Part shown: one piece after another, positions 1 to 7,679 of the stretch
Layout of the letters: each line of letters begins with the position of its first letter
How positions within the stretch are numbered: the stretch's first letter is position 1
Assembly: GCA_009779405.1 (NCBI GenBank)
Contig: WREI01000015.1
Coordinates: forward strand, 1-41,626
Reading direction: 5' to 3'
Source: Clostridiales bacterium
GTDB taxonomy: Bacteria > Bacillota > Clostridia > Christensenellales > CAG-138
DNA length: 41,626 nt
The notes under the pieces: model-generated
The model's database searches: none
Told to the model about the DNA's origin: nothing
What the model saw: only the letters and a program-made list of their open reading frames with translations
Position numbers and translations under genes: made by a program

Positions 1-96
1 ATGGCGCGGCATTGCCACGCGTTATGCCAAAACTACAGTTGCATTTGTCGGCGCCGTGATCGTCCGCTGCCTTTTCCTGTGGCTAAAGGTTATTGC

Positions 97-345
97 ATGA
101 TCTCATGTCGACACTGCCTAAAACTTCTCGCAGATTCCAAGGGTATCTCTGTCACTGCGCTGAAAAATGAAATGCACGCCGCTATCAATGCCGCCTATGT
201 CAATCCGAACACCCTTGCGCATGCCGTTCCGTGCAAGGGCAGGATTCCAAGCGTGGAAGAATTCTTGGAGTATGCCGCACAAAGAACAACCCCTAAAGTG
301 TGCCCCCTCCCGCAGAATAGCGTACAGATGCGGTATATGGGTTAG
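97..345 (+). CDS. Small Spo0A C-terminal-domain-like protein
   Basis: 82 residues from the ATG at 97, which has AAAGG seven bases upstream. The reading frame is open back to the window edge, but the residues before 97 (Cys/Arg-rich, no family look) seem non-coding. The segment ISVTALKNEMHAAINAAY followed by a conserved-looking CKGRIPSVEEFLEY tail resembles the small Clostridial proteins annotated as sporulation initiation factor Spo0A C-terminal-domain proteins, in which a helix-rich ISVxxLxxEMxxAIxAAxxNP core is followed by a G-x-x-PS/T-xEEF/V end. Such proteins lack the receiver domain of real Spo0A. Family assignment is from memory of the pattern; a DNA-binding or regulatory role is inferred only. 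Nothing can be said of its upstream neighbour because the window begins here. Confidence 0.5.
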   Translation: MISCRHCLKLLADSKGISVTALKNEMHAAINAAYVNPNTLAHAVPCKGRIPSVEEFLEYAAQRTTPKVCPLPQNSVQMRYMG

Positions 346-416
346 GAGTTAGGAGCACCTGCTGGCTGATAAGATGTCATAGATTCACAAAACCCTATAC
401 TCTAACCCCTGCGATG

Positions 417-1325
417 CTATGCCTTAGCGAGCGCCAACACGAAGATGGGTTCGCAGTGCGCGTAGATGGCGGCGAGGTCGCATAGCGGCAGGGGATTTTC
501 GCCGATACCCGCTTCGACGGTGAAGCCGGGTCGGCGGAAGTCTTGGATGAACCAGTCTTTATAGCCCGCATTGCCGCTGGAGATTGGGGTTTCTTCGGCG
601 AGGTAGCCGCTTGCGTTTTGCATGGCGGCCGCGATGCAGGCGGCGCGGGGAGTCTCGCAGTCTTGATAACGCCAGTAGATGACTTCCCCCTGCGTGTGCA
701 GGGCGAGGATTAGGCGGAAATTGTGCGCCAGCGTGTAATCCGCCAGGGCGCGGCTCTCGGGCTCGCTCAGCGGGGCGGGGCCGACGAAATCGCGCGGACC
801 GGGGCGGGTGAAGCCCTGCGCATACTTGATGCTCCTCGCCTCCTCCCAGCGCGCGGAGTATTGTAAGTTCAGGTCTACGCCGCGTATATTCGCCTTCCAG
901 CCCTCGGGGAAGGGGATGGTGGGATACTGCGCTGCCAGCGCCCGGGCCTGCATAAAATAGCTGTCATTTTGCGGAATCCTGCCGTTGACCAGTGCTACGC
1001 CGTCCGGGTTGACCAACGGCGCGATGTGCAGACGGGTTCTTTGGAACAGTTCTCTTGCGGGTTGGCCACCTATATTTTCGTTTTCGGCAATGGCGCGGCA
1101 GTAGTTTTCCAAGAACAACAGAACCAGCGGCGTTGTAATACTCTCGTTGGCGTGGTGGGACGCGGAGAAGAAGACTTCCGCGCCCTGCGCTGTGCAGGGC
1201 GCTGCGCCCTCTCCGAGAATGAGCACGGGAATCTCCCTGCCCATTACGCTGAGACCGATTATCTCTTTTCGCAGAAACGGATAGCGAGCCAATAGCCCGT
1301 CGATTCCAAAACCTTGTGTTTGCAT
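417..1325 (-). CDS. M14-family zinc carboxypeptidase
   Basis: 302 residues. It carries the M14 (carboxypeptidase A/T fold) signature: ASHHANES at 55-62 supplies the first zinc ligands (His58 and Glu61 of HxxE), RGVDLNLQYSARW at 148-160 is the substrate-carboxylate Arg/Asn region, LALHTQGEVIYW at 207-218 gives the third ligand His210, and TVEAGIGENPLP at 269-280 gives the general base Glu271. Family members in Bacillota are often gamma-D-glutamyl-(L)-meso-diaminopimelate peptidases acting on muropeptides, which is a plausible role here. No signal peptide or LysM domain is seen, so the enzyme is probably cytoplasmic and may recycle peptides. Start at 1325 is supported by GGGAG five bases upstream. 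It is divergent from the SPFH gene across an 82-base gap. Substrate is inference. Confidence 0.82.
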   Translation of the reverse strand: MQTQGFGIDGLLARYPFLRKEIIGLSVMGREIPVLILGEGAAPCTAQGAEVFFSASHHANESITTPLVLLFLENYCRAIAENENIGGQPARELFQRTRLHIAPLVNPDGVALVNGRIPQNDSYFMQARALAAQYPTIPFPEGWKANIRGVDLNLQYSARWEEARSIKYAQGFTRPGPRDFVGPAPLSEPESRALADYTLAHNFRLILALHTQGEVIYWRYQDCETPRAACIAAAMQNASGYLAEETPISSGNAGYKDWFIQDFRRPGFTVEAGIGENPLPLCDLAAIYAHCEPIFVLALAKA

Positions 1326-1349
1326 ACATACTCCCGCGACATAATACTG

Positions 1350-1378
1350 TTGATTATGGGATTTCTTTTTGGTATACT
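1350..1378 (+). promoter_or_regulatory. Sigma-A-type promoter of the SPFH gene
   Basis: TTGATT at 1350-1355, a 17-base spacer and TATACT at 1373-1378 give a near-consensus housekeeping promoter. Transcription would begin near 1385, ahead of the AGGAGG ribosome site at 1393-1398 and the ATG at 1408. It likely drives both the SPFH gene and the overlapping glycosyltransferase. Confidence 0.75.
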
Positions 1379-1407
1379 ATATGCAGTAAATTAGGAGGTT
1401 GTAGAAC

Positions 1408-2733
1408 ATGGGTTTATTCAAAGCGATAGGCAGCGCCATCGGCGGCTCCATGCAAGACCAATGGAAAGAGTTTATCTACTGTGACGCGCTGCCCACGGAC
1501 GTCCTGCTGCGCAGGGGGCAGAAGCGTACCGGCGCAAAATCCAGCAACAAGGGGGATGAGAATATCATCTCGGACGGTTCCGTTGTGGCCGTCAACGATG
1601 GCCAGTTTATGATGATCGTCGAACAGGGGCAGATCGTGGATTTCTGCGGCGAAGCGGGGCAATACACCTTTGACAGTAAGACTTCGCCCTCGCTGTTTAC
1701 GGGCGGCTTCAGCAAGGGCATACTCAATACCTTTAAGGACATTGGCAAGCGTTTCACCTTCGGCGGCGACACGGGCCGCGACCAGCGCGTGTACTATGTA
1801 AACACGAAAGAGATTATGGGGAACAAATACGGCACGGCCAACCCCGTCCCCTTCCGCGTGGTGGACAACAATATCGGTCTCGATATCGACATTGCCATAC
1901 GCTGCTTCGGGGAGTATTCCTATAAGGTCGTCGACCCGCTGCTCTTCTATAAGAACGTGGCGGGCAATGTGACGGCGGACTATCGCCGCAACCAGATCGA
2001 CGAGCAGCTGAAGAGCGAACTGATGACGGCGCTCCAACCCGCGTTCGCCAAGCTTTCCGCCGCGGGCATACGCTATTCCGCGCTGCCGGGGCATACCCAG
2101 GACATTGCGGACGCGCTGAACGAGATACTCTCCGCGAAATGGAGCGACCTGCGCGGCCTGGCCGTCGCCGCCTTTGGCGTAAGCTCGGTGAAGGCGCCGG
2201 AAGAAGACGAAGCCATGATCAAGGAATTGCAGCGCAATGCCGTGCTGCGAAATCCGAATATGGCCGCCGCGCATATGGTTTCCGCGCAGGCTGACGCGAT
2301 GCGCTCCGCCGCCAAGAACGAGGCGACCGGGCCGATGTTTGCCTTTGCGGGCATGAATATGGCGCAGAACGCGGGCGGGATGAACGCCCAAAACCTCTTT
2401 GCCATGGGCCAGCAACAGCAACAGCAAGCCCCTCCCCCGCCGCCCCCGGCGCAGGCGCCGAATAACGGCTGGAAATGCGAATGCGGCGCGACCAACGCGG
2501 GCAAGTTCTGCGGCAACTGCGGCGCAACCGCACCCGCCGACGCGCTGGGCTGGAAATGCGCTTGCGGCACCGTAAACAAGGGGAAATTCTGCGCGGAATG
2601 CGGCGGCAAAAAGCCCGGCGGCGCGTTTTCATATAAGTGCGACAAATGCGGCTGGGAGCCGGACGATCCCACCAAGCCGCCCAAGTTCTGCCCGGAATGC
2701 GGCGACCTGTTCGACGAGAATGACCGCAGATAG
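1408..2733 (+). CDS. SPFH/Band 7 protein with three zinc ribbons (YdjI-like)
   Basis: 441 residues. Residues about 20-290 form an SPFH (stomatin/prohibitin/flotillin) region of the type called virion core protein or YdjI in Bacillus: it opens with a WKEFIYCDALPTDVLLRRG-like segment and continues through VVAVNDGQFMMIVEQGQIVDF. A low-complexity Gln/Pro linker follows (335-352, six Gln then six Pro). The tail holds three CxxC...CxxC zinc ribbons at about 355-373, 382-400 and 410-433. Bacterial YdjI works with PspA-type membrane-stress proteins and membrane microdomains; that role is known for relatives and only inferred here, since no pspA homologue is in the window. AGGAGG at 1393-1398 fixes the start. 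The end overlaps the next gene by 14 bases. Confidence 0.85.
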   Translation: MGLFKAIGSAIGGSMQDQWKEFIYCDALPTDVLLRRGQKRTGAKSSNKGDENIISDGSVVAVNDGQFMMIVEQGQIVDFCGEAGQYTFDSKTSPSLFTGGFSKGILNTFKDIGKRFTFGGDTGRDQRVYYVNTKEIMGNKYGTANPVPFRVVDNNIGLDIDIAIRCFGEYSYKVVDPLLFYKNVAGNVTADYRRNQIDEQLKSELMTALQPAFAKLSAAGIRYSALPGHTQDIADALNEILSAKWSDLRGLAVAAFGVSSVKAPEEDEAMIKELQRNAVLRNPNMAAAHMVSAQADAMRSAAKNEATGPMFAFAGMNMAQNAGGMNAQNLFAMGQQQQQQAPPPPPPAQAPNNGWKCECGATNAGKFCGNCGATAPADALGWKCACGTVNKGKFCAECGGKKPGGAFSYKCDKCGWEPDDPTKPPKFCPECGDLFDENDRR

Positions 2734-3736
2734 GCAAGAGCGGCCCTTGGTAAGCATCATCACCCCCTGTTACAACGGGGGGTGGTGTGTTTCGCGTATG
2801 ATCGAATCTGTTCTGGCGCAGGGTTATCCGAATATTGAATATATCGTCGTGGACGACGGGAGCACGGATGATAGTGCGGAGATTATTAAGCGCTATATTC
2901 CCGCTTTTGAAGAGCGGGGGTATACGCTTATTTATTTTTATCAGGAGAATCGGGGGCTGGGCGGCGCAATTGGCGCGGGGCTTAAACTGTTTACCGGCGA
3001 TTACCTCTGCTGGGCGGACGCGGACGACTGGTTGGAGCCGGATTCGGTGGCAGTGCGGGTGCGGTTTTTGGAGGAGCATCCGCAATACGGGGTGGTAACC
3101 GGGGATGCGAATGTGCGCGAGGAGGCGGATTTGGATCGCGTTGCGCGGCACATTTCGGAACATTTCCCGCACAGTCCAGATGAGAATCAGTTTGAGTGGA
3201 TGTTACGTGGAGAAAGCATATTTTGTTCTGGTTGTCATATGGCGCGGGTTTCCATGTTTGATATAGCAAACCCAAAGCGGGAAATCTATGACAAGGTGAA
3301 CGGACAAAATTGGCAGTTGCTTTTGCCTATGTATTATCTTTTTTCGCGCAAGTTTTTGCCTGTGCCTGTTTACAACTATGTCGATTATCAGCAATCAATG
3401 TCCCGCGCGCGCGGTGCAAGCTATACCAAGTGGGAAACGCATTTAGCGAACTCCTGCGACACTATTACCTATACACTGGAGCAGATTGAAGCGACGCAGG
3501 GCGTTGACCTGTCGGAGAAGAAGAAGTATATCCTTGCAACATATGCGCGTTCGCAGTTTCGGGCGGCTTTGCAATATGGGGAAAAAGCCGCAGTTAAGCG
3601 GCATTATCATGATTTGAAACAGCAAACAGCGCCGACCATGACGGATCGTTTGCTGTATGTTTTCCGTAGCATGAGCCGTTTGTATCGGATTGCGTCACGT
3701 TTGCGCAAGGCCATTCGCAGAAAAAGAAAGAAATAG
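2720..3736 (+). CDS. Family 2 glycosyltransferase
   Basis: 338 residues with a GT-A fold N-terminus: PLVSIITPCYNGG at 9-21, VVDDGSTDDS at 43-52 for nucleotide-sugar binding, and CWADADDW at 97-104 holding the DxD metal site. The C-terminal third is basic (ends RKAIRRKRKK) without clear membrane helices. It transfers a sugar from a nucleotide donor to an unknown acceptor, probably a cell-envelope polymer. The start at 2720 lies inside the end of the SPFH gene with no good Shine-Dalgarno site, which points to translational coupling. From about 3180 on its codons are AT-richer than those of its neighbours. It ends two bases from the stop of the convergent PLP lyase gene, and no terminator is visible between them. 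Confidence 0.85.
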   Translation: MTADRQERPLVSIITPCYNGGWCVSRMIESVLAQGYPNIEYIVVDDGSTDDSAEIIKRYIPAFEERGYTLIYFYQENRGLGGAIGAGLKLFTGDYLCWADADDWLEPDSVAVRVRFLEEHPQYGVVTGDANVREEADLDRVARHISEHFPHSPDENQFEWMLRGESIFCSGCHMARVSMFDIANPKREIYDKVNGQNWQLLLPMYYLFSRKFLPVPVYNYVDYQQSMSRARGASYTKWETHLANSCDTITYTLEQIEATQGVDLSEKKKYILATYARSQFRAALQYGEKAAVKRHYHDLKQQTAPTMTDRLLYVFRSMSRLYRIASRLRKAIRRKRKK

Positions 3737-3738
3737 TA

Positions 3739-4956
3739 TTATCTTTGTTCTATGAACGCCGCCGCCGCGCGCAGGATGGCGAGTTTGCCATGGGCGTAGG
3801 TCAGGGAGCCTTGCAGATACGCGGTGAATGGCGGGCGGAGGGGGGCGTCGCAGCTTAACTCCGTGGTTGCGCCCTGCACGAAGGTGCCTGCCGCCATAAT
3901 CACGGGATCGGCGTAGCCGGGCATGGCCCAAGGCTCGGGTGTGACAAAGCCGTCCACAGGGGCGGCGGCCTGGATGGCGCGGCAGAAGGCGATGAGGTCT
4001 TGCTTATTTCCGAACGCGACGGACTGGATGATGTCCCCGCGTTCTTCTTTGGATGTGGGGGCGCAGCGGTAGCCTAATTTTTCTAATACCGATGCGAAGA
4101 GGAGGGCGGTCTTTTGGCATTGCGCCACGGTGTGGGGCGCCATAAACAGGCCCTGATAGTAGGGGCGATAGGACGCTTCATAGGAGCCTATCTCCCGTCC
4201 GCAGCCCGGTACGGTCAGGGTATAGCCGATTTTTTCAATTAAATCTGCGCGCCCCGCCAGATAGCCACCCGTTGGGGCTATGCCGCCGCCCGGATTTTTG
4301 ATCAGGGAACCGGCGATTACGTCCGCGCCGACGGCGGTGGGCTCATGTGCCTCCGCGAATTCGCCGTAGCAGTTGTCCACGAGGATCGCGCAGTCGGGGC
4401 GCTGTTTTTTTATCTCACAAAAACAGCTTTCCATATCAGCTATGGGGAGGGTGCTGCGGTTCGTGTAACCGCGGGAGCGCTGGATATAGATAAGCTTGAT
4501 TTTTGGATTGCACAATACGGCGGCGATGGCGGGCATATCGAAGGACGCTCCGGGCAATAGCGGGAGTTCTTCGAATCCAGTACCTCGGCTGCACAGGGAG
4601 TCGATGGCGGTGCACAGGGTATCATAGGGTGCGCCGGAGATGGAGACGGCTGTATCACCGGGCAATAACAGGGCGGACAGGGCGAGGAAGATGGCGTGGG
4701 TGCCGTTGGCGATTTGCGGGCGCACCAGCGCATCCTCGGCCTCCATTGCTTCGGCGAAAACCTTGTCCAAGCAATCCCGGCCCACGTCGTCATAGCCATA
4801 GCCGTTGCTGGGCGCGAAGTGGCGCGCCGATACACGATTATTTTGGAAGGCTTGCAGGACACGCGCCTGTAAAGCGAGTTCACGGGCGTCGATTTTGGCA
4901 AAAGCCGCTTGGAGGGAGGCTTCCGCTGCTGCTATGAGTTCTTCAATGTGATGCAT
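3739..4956 (-). CDS. PLP-dependent methionine gamma-lyase family protein (YnbB/aluminium-resistance type)
   Basis: 405 residues from the ATG at 4956. It matches the Cys/Met metabolism PLP family known as YnbB or aluminium resistance protein: NGYGYDDVGRDCLDKVFAEA near the N-terminus, RPQIANGTHAIFLALSALL, and DVIAGSLIKNPGGGIAPTGG, where the Lys of SLIKNPGGG is the expected Schiff-base residue. The biochemical reaction of this subfamily is not well settled; carbon-sulfur lyase activity is inferred from fold. The frame stays open to 4995, but the first 13 residues would lie in the end of miaA and do not look like the family, and GGAGG at 4970-4974 (13 bases from 4956, rather long) fits the shorter form better. 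It follows miaA as ynbB does in Bacillus and is last in the operon. Confidence 0.85.
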   Translation of the reverse strand: MHHIEELIAAAEASLQAAFAKIDARELALQARVLQAFQNNRVSARHFAPSNGYGYDDVGRDCLDKVFAEAMEAEDALVRPQIANGTHAIFLALSALLLPGDTAVSISGAPYDTLCTAIDSLCSRGTGFEELPLLPGASFDMPAIAAVLCNPKIKLIYIQRSRGYTNRSTLPIADMESCFCEIKKQRPDCAILVDNCYGEFAEAHEPTAVGADVIAGSLIKNPGGGIAPTGGYLAGRADLIEKIGYTLTVPGCGREIGSYEASYRPYYQGLFMAPHTVAQCQKTALLFASVLEKLGYRCAPTSKEERGDIIQSVAFGNKQDLIAFCRAIQAAAPVDGFVTPEPWAMPGYADPVIMAAGTFVQGATTELSCDAPLRPPFTAYLQGSLTYAHGKLAILRAAAAFIEQR

Positions 4957-5858
4957 GTATTTATGTATTCCTCCGTTTCGGAAGGCGCTATCCAATGGAT
5001 TTCCGCGTCGCGTTTGAACCAGGTCTCCTGCCGCTTGGCGTAGTGGCGGGTGGCTTTTTGGATTTCGGGCAGGAGTTCAGGCATTGAAAGCTGTCCGCGC
5101 AGGGCTTGTACGCATTGCGCATAGCCGATGGCCTGCATGGGGGGAAGCGTGTCTGCGTGGCCGCTGCCCAGCAACCCCTGCGTTTCTGCGAGTAGCCCGT
5201 TTTCCAGCATTTGCGCGGCGCGGGCGTTGATTTGGGCGTATAATTGCGCCCGTTCGGGGCGCAGGCCTAACTTGATCGCTCGATAGTGCGCTGAGTTCGT
5301 TTGGGTTCCCGCAAAATCGGCGGACCACTCGGAAAACGGCTTGCCGCTGATTTGATACACCTCCAGCGCGCGGGCTATGCGTTTCCGGTCGTTTGGGTGC
5401 AGGCGCGCCGCGCTGACGGGATCCGCTTCTTGTAGCTTCGCCCATATGGCGTCCGGGTTTGCTTCCTGTTCCAACAGTATTTGTTTACGAGTTTCCGCAT
5501 CCGATGGCACAGCAAAGTCCAAGTCCGAAAGCACGGCGTCTATATATAGCCCGCTGCCGCCCGCCAGTATGGGGAGCTGATCCCGCGCGTGGATATCCGC
5601 AATGGCCGCGCGTGCGAGGGCTTTGAACTCGGCGGCTGTGATGATATGCTCCCGCGCGTCGGCGATATCGAGCATATGATGCGGAACGCCTTGCCACTCC
5701 GCCACCGTGGGTTTAGCGGAACCGATATCAAAGCCCCTGTATATGGCCACGGAGTCGCAGGAAACGATCTCACTGCCGAATTTTTGGGCCAGCGCGATGG
5801 CCGCGCTCGTCTTGCCGCTGCCCGTTGCGCCCGCGATAACCAATACCGTCTTCTTCAT
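4932..5858 (-). CDS. miaA: tRNA dimethylallyltransferase
   Basis: 308 residues, normal for the family. MiaA adds the dimethylallyl group to N6 of A37 in tRNAs reading UNN codons, the substrate that MiaB then methylthiolates. Seen in sequence: P-loop GATGSGKTSAAIALA at 10-24, SCDSVAIYRGFDIGSAKPT with the tRNA/catalytic Asp, ILAGGSGLYIDAVL, and the NDRKRIARALEV segment. The C-terminal YAKRQETWFKRD motif is present. Its start overlaps the mutL stop by four bases (ATGA) and there is no strong ribosome site, so it is probably translated by coupling. Its end overlaps the lyase gene start. Confidence 0.97.
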   Translation of the reverse strand: MKKTVLVIAGATGSGKTSAAIALAQKFGSEIVSCDSVAIYRGFDIGSAKPTVAEWQGVPHHMLDIADAREHIITAAEFKALARAAIADIHARDQLPILAGGSGLYIDAVLSDLDFAVPSDAETRKQILLEQEANPDAIWAKLQEADPVSAARLHPNDRKRIARALEVYQISGKPFSEWSADFAGTQTNSAHYRAIKLGLRPERAQLYAQINARAAQMLENGLLAETQGLLGSGHADTLPPMQAIGYAQCVQALRGQLSMPELLPEIQKATRHYAKRQETWFKRDAEIHWIAPSETEEYINTCITLKNS

Positions 5859-7678
5859 ACAATCCGCTTAAACATCTTTTCGATATCCCGCCTGTGCAGG
5901 GTTGTGATGACCGGGCGTCCGTGTGGGCAAGTGAGGGGTATATCCTCGCTTTCGAGGGTTCTCAAGAGGGTGCGGATTTCCTGTTCAGTCAACGCGTCAC
6001 CCGCCTTGACCGCATGCTTGCAGGCGGTCTGGACGAGCTTTTCATATTGCAGGTCGGCGGCGGATGCGCCGTCCAATATATCATGCAAGAATATTTCGGG
6101 CAGCACGCGCCCTGAGAGCACGGGGAATGCGGAGATATTTATGCAGGTCTCCCCCATCTCCTCCCATTCCAAGCCGCATTTGCACAGCAGCGCCGCATGT
6201 TCGCGCAGGGCGCGCATTTCGTCGGGCAGGAGGGTCAATTCTTGCGGGAACATCAGCACTTGGGAGCCGAAGCTGATTTCTTTGTTGCGCAGTTTCTCGT
6301 AGAGGATGCGCTCGTGCGCGGCGTGCTGATCGATCAACAGGAGCGCGTCCCCCTGTTCGGCTATCCAATAGGTGGAGAAGGCACAGCCCAATAGGCGGCA
6401 GTCGTCTATGGGCAGGGGTTTGGGGCGTGGGGGCGCGGGAGGGGGTTTTACCGGAGCGACGGGCGCGTTCGGGACGGCGTAGAGCGGCGTTTTCCCGGCC
6501 TGCGAGGGGAGAGCGCGGAAACTTGCGTAGCTGTTTGCGGATTCGCGGAAGATGAGTTTGCCGCCCTTGGAGCTATCGCGCATACGCATGGCTTGGGCCA
6601 ACAGGTCGGAGCGCTGGGGTGAGGGGGCTATGGGTTCGGGCGGGCAGATACTATGCCGCCCAGGCGATTCGATCGCCCCTACGGGGACGGCGGAATTTTG
6701 CAGCGCGGCGGAAACGGCGGCGCATAGGGTGTTATCCACGCGCGCTTCATCGGAGAAGCGGATTTCGGTTTTGTCCGGGTGCACGTTGACGTCGATCTCG
6801 CGGCCCGAGATGCGTATGTTCAAAATGGCAACAGGGTAGCGCCCGGCCATTACACGGGTGGCATAGGCGCGCTGCAAGGCTTGGGATAGCCGCTGGGAGC
6901 GTATCACGCGGTCGTTTACGAATATGGTTTGATAGGCGCGGTTCGGGCGGGTCAGTTCGGACTTGCCGATATAGCCGCTCACTTGCATGTACCCGTTGTC
7001 CATTTCCACGGGCAATAGCTGTGCCGCGAAACCGGGGCCGTACACTTGGTGAATCGCGTGGAGGAGATTATTGTCGCCGAAGCTTTCGTATACCGTGCGT
7101 CCGTTCGCGGTATAGCGGAACGCGATTTCGGGATGGGATAGGATGGCGCGCGCCACGACGTCGCCCACATAGCCCGCTTCCGTATGCGCGGCCTTGAGGA
7201 ATTTGCGCCTTGCAGGGACGTTCAGGAACAGGTTGGACACCACGATCTTTGTACCGCCGGGATGGGCGATCTCGTTTTGCGCCTTCATCTCCCCTGCTTC
7301 GATGAGCAGGTAGGTGCCCGTGCTCTCGTCCTTCGTGCGTGTATACAGCTCCACGGCGGAGACGGACGCGATGGAGGCCAACGCCTCGCCGCGGAAACCC
7401 ATGGTTTGGATATTCTGCAAGTCCTCCGTCTCGCGTATCTTGCTGGTGGCGTGACGCAAAAAGGCTGTGCGGCACTGGGCGGCGGGGATGCCCGCGCCGT
7501 CGTCCGTGACGGCTATGCTCTCAAAGCCGCCGCCCTCTATGGTGACACTTATCTTGCTTGCCCCCGCGTCGATACAGTTCTCCACCAACTCTTTGACGAC
7601 GGAGGCGGGGCGCTCGACGACCTCGCCCGCGGCGATCTGGTTTGCCAACAGGGGGGATAGGATTTGGATGTCCGGCAT
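5855..7678 (-). CDS. mutL: DNA mismatch repair protein MutL
   Basis: 607 residues. The N-terminal GHKL ATPase shows IAAGEVVERPASVVKELVEN, DDGAGI and GFRGEALASI. The C-terminal half carries the endonuclease signature DQHAAHERILYEKL (DQHAx2Ex4E) plus ACKHAVKAGD and CPHGRPV, so this is the nicking type of MutL used by bacteria without MutH. The linker between the halves is Pro-rich and contains a stretch (minus strand, 6684-6641) matching a dispersed repeat; see findings. AGGAGG just before the ATG sits over the mutS stop codon, one base away, and the miaA start overlaps its own stop. Confidence 0.97.
   Translation of the reverse strand: MPDIQILSPLLANQIAAGEVVERPASVVKELVENCIDAGASKISVTIEGGGFESIAVTDDGAGIPAAQCRTAFLRHATSKIRETEDLQNIQTMGFRGEALASIASVSAVELYTRTKDESTGTYLLIEAGEMKAQNEIAHPGGTKIVVSNLFLNVPARRKFLKAAHTEAGYVGDVVARAILSHPEIAFRYTANGRTVYESFGDNNLLHAIHQVYGPGFAAQLLPVEMDNGYMQVSGYIGKSELTRPNRAYQTIFVNDRVIRSQRLSQALQRAYATRVMAGRYPVAILNIRISGREIDVNVHPDKTEIRFSDEARVDNTLCAAVSAALQNSAVPVGAIESPGRHSICPPEPIAPSPQRSDLLAQAMRMRDSSKGGKLIFRESANSYASFRALPSQAGKTPLYAVPNAPVAPVKPPPAPPRPKPLPIDDCRLLGCAFSTYWIAEQGDALLLIDQHAAHERILYEKLRNKEISFGSQVLMFPQELTLLPDEMRALREHAALLCKCGLEWEEMGETCINISAFPVLSGRVLPEIFLHDILDGASAADLQYEKLVQTACKHAVKAGDALTEQEIRTLLRTLESEDIPLTCPHGRPVITTLHRRDIEKMFKRIV
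6641..6684 (-). repeat. Repeat-like palindromic segment inside the mutL linker
   Basis: Read on the minus strand it begins with CCGTAGGGGC (6684-6675), the same 10-mer that bounds the 175-bp element at 38744-38918, and runs into GGCGAT-TCG-ATCGCC (6663-6677) and a GGGCGGCAT...CTGCCCGCCC arm. It is translated in frame as a Pro/Gly-rich part of the MutL linker, where an insertion would be tolerated. That it derives from a mobile repeat is inference. Confidence 0.4.
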
Positions 7679-7679
7679 G

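Noticed and set aside
339-408. Inverted repeats GGGTTAG/CTAACCC between the first two genes
   Set aside because: They could form a weak hairpin past both convergent stops, but no T-run follows on either strand, so a terminator is not claimed.
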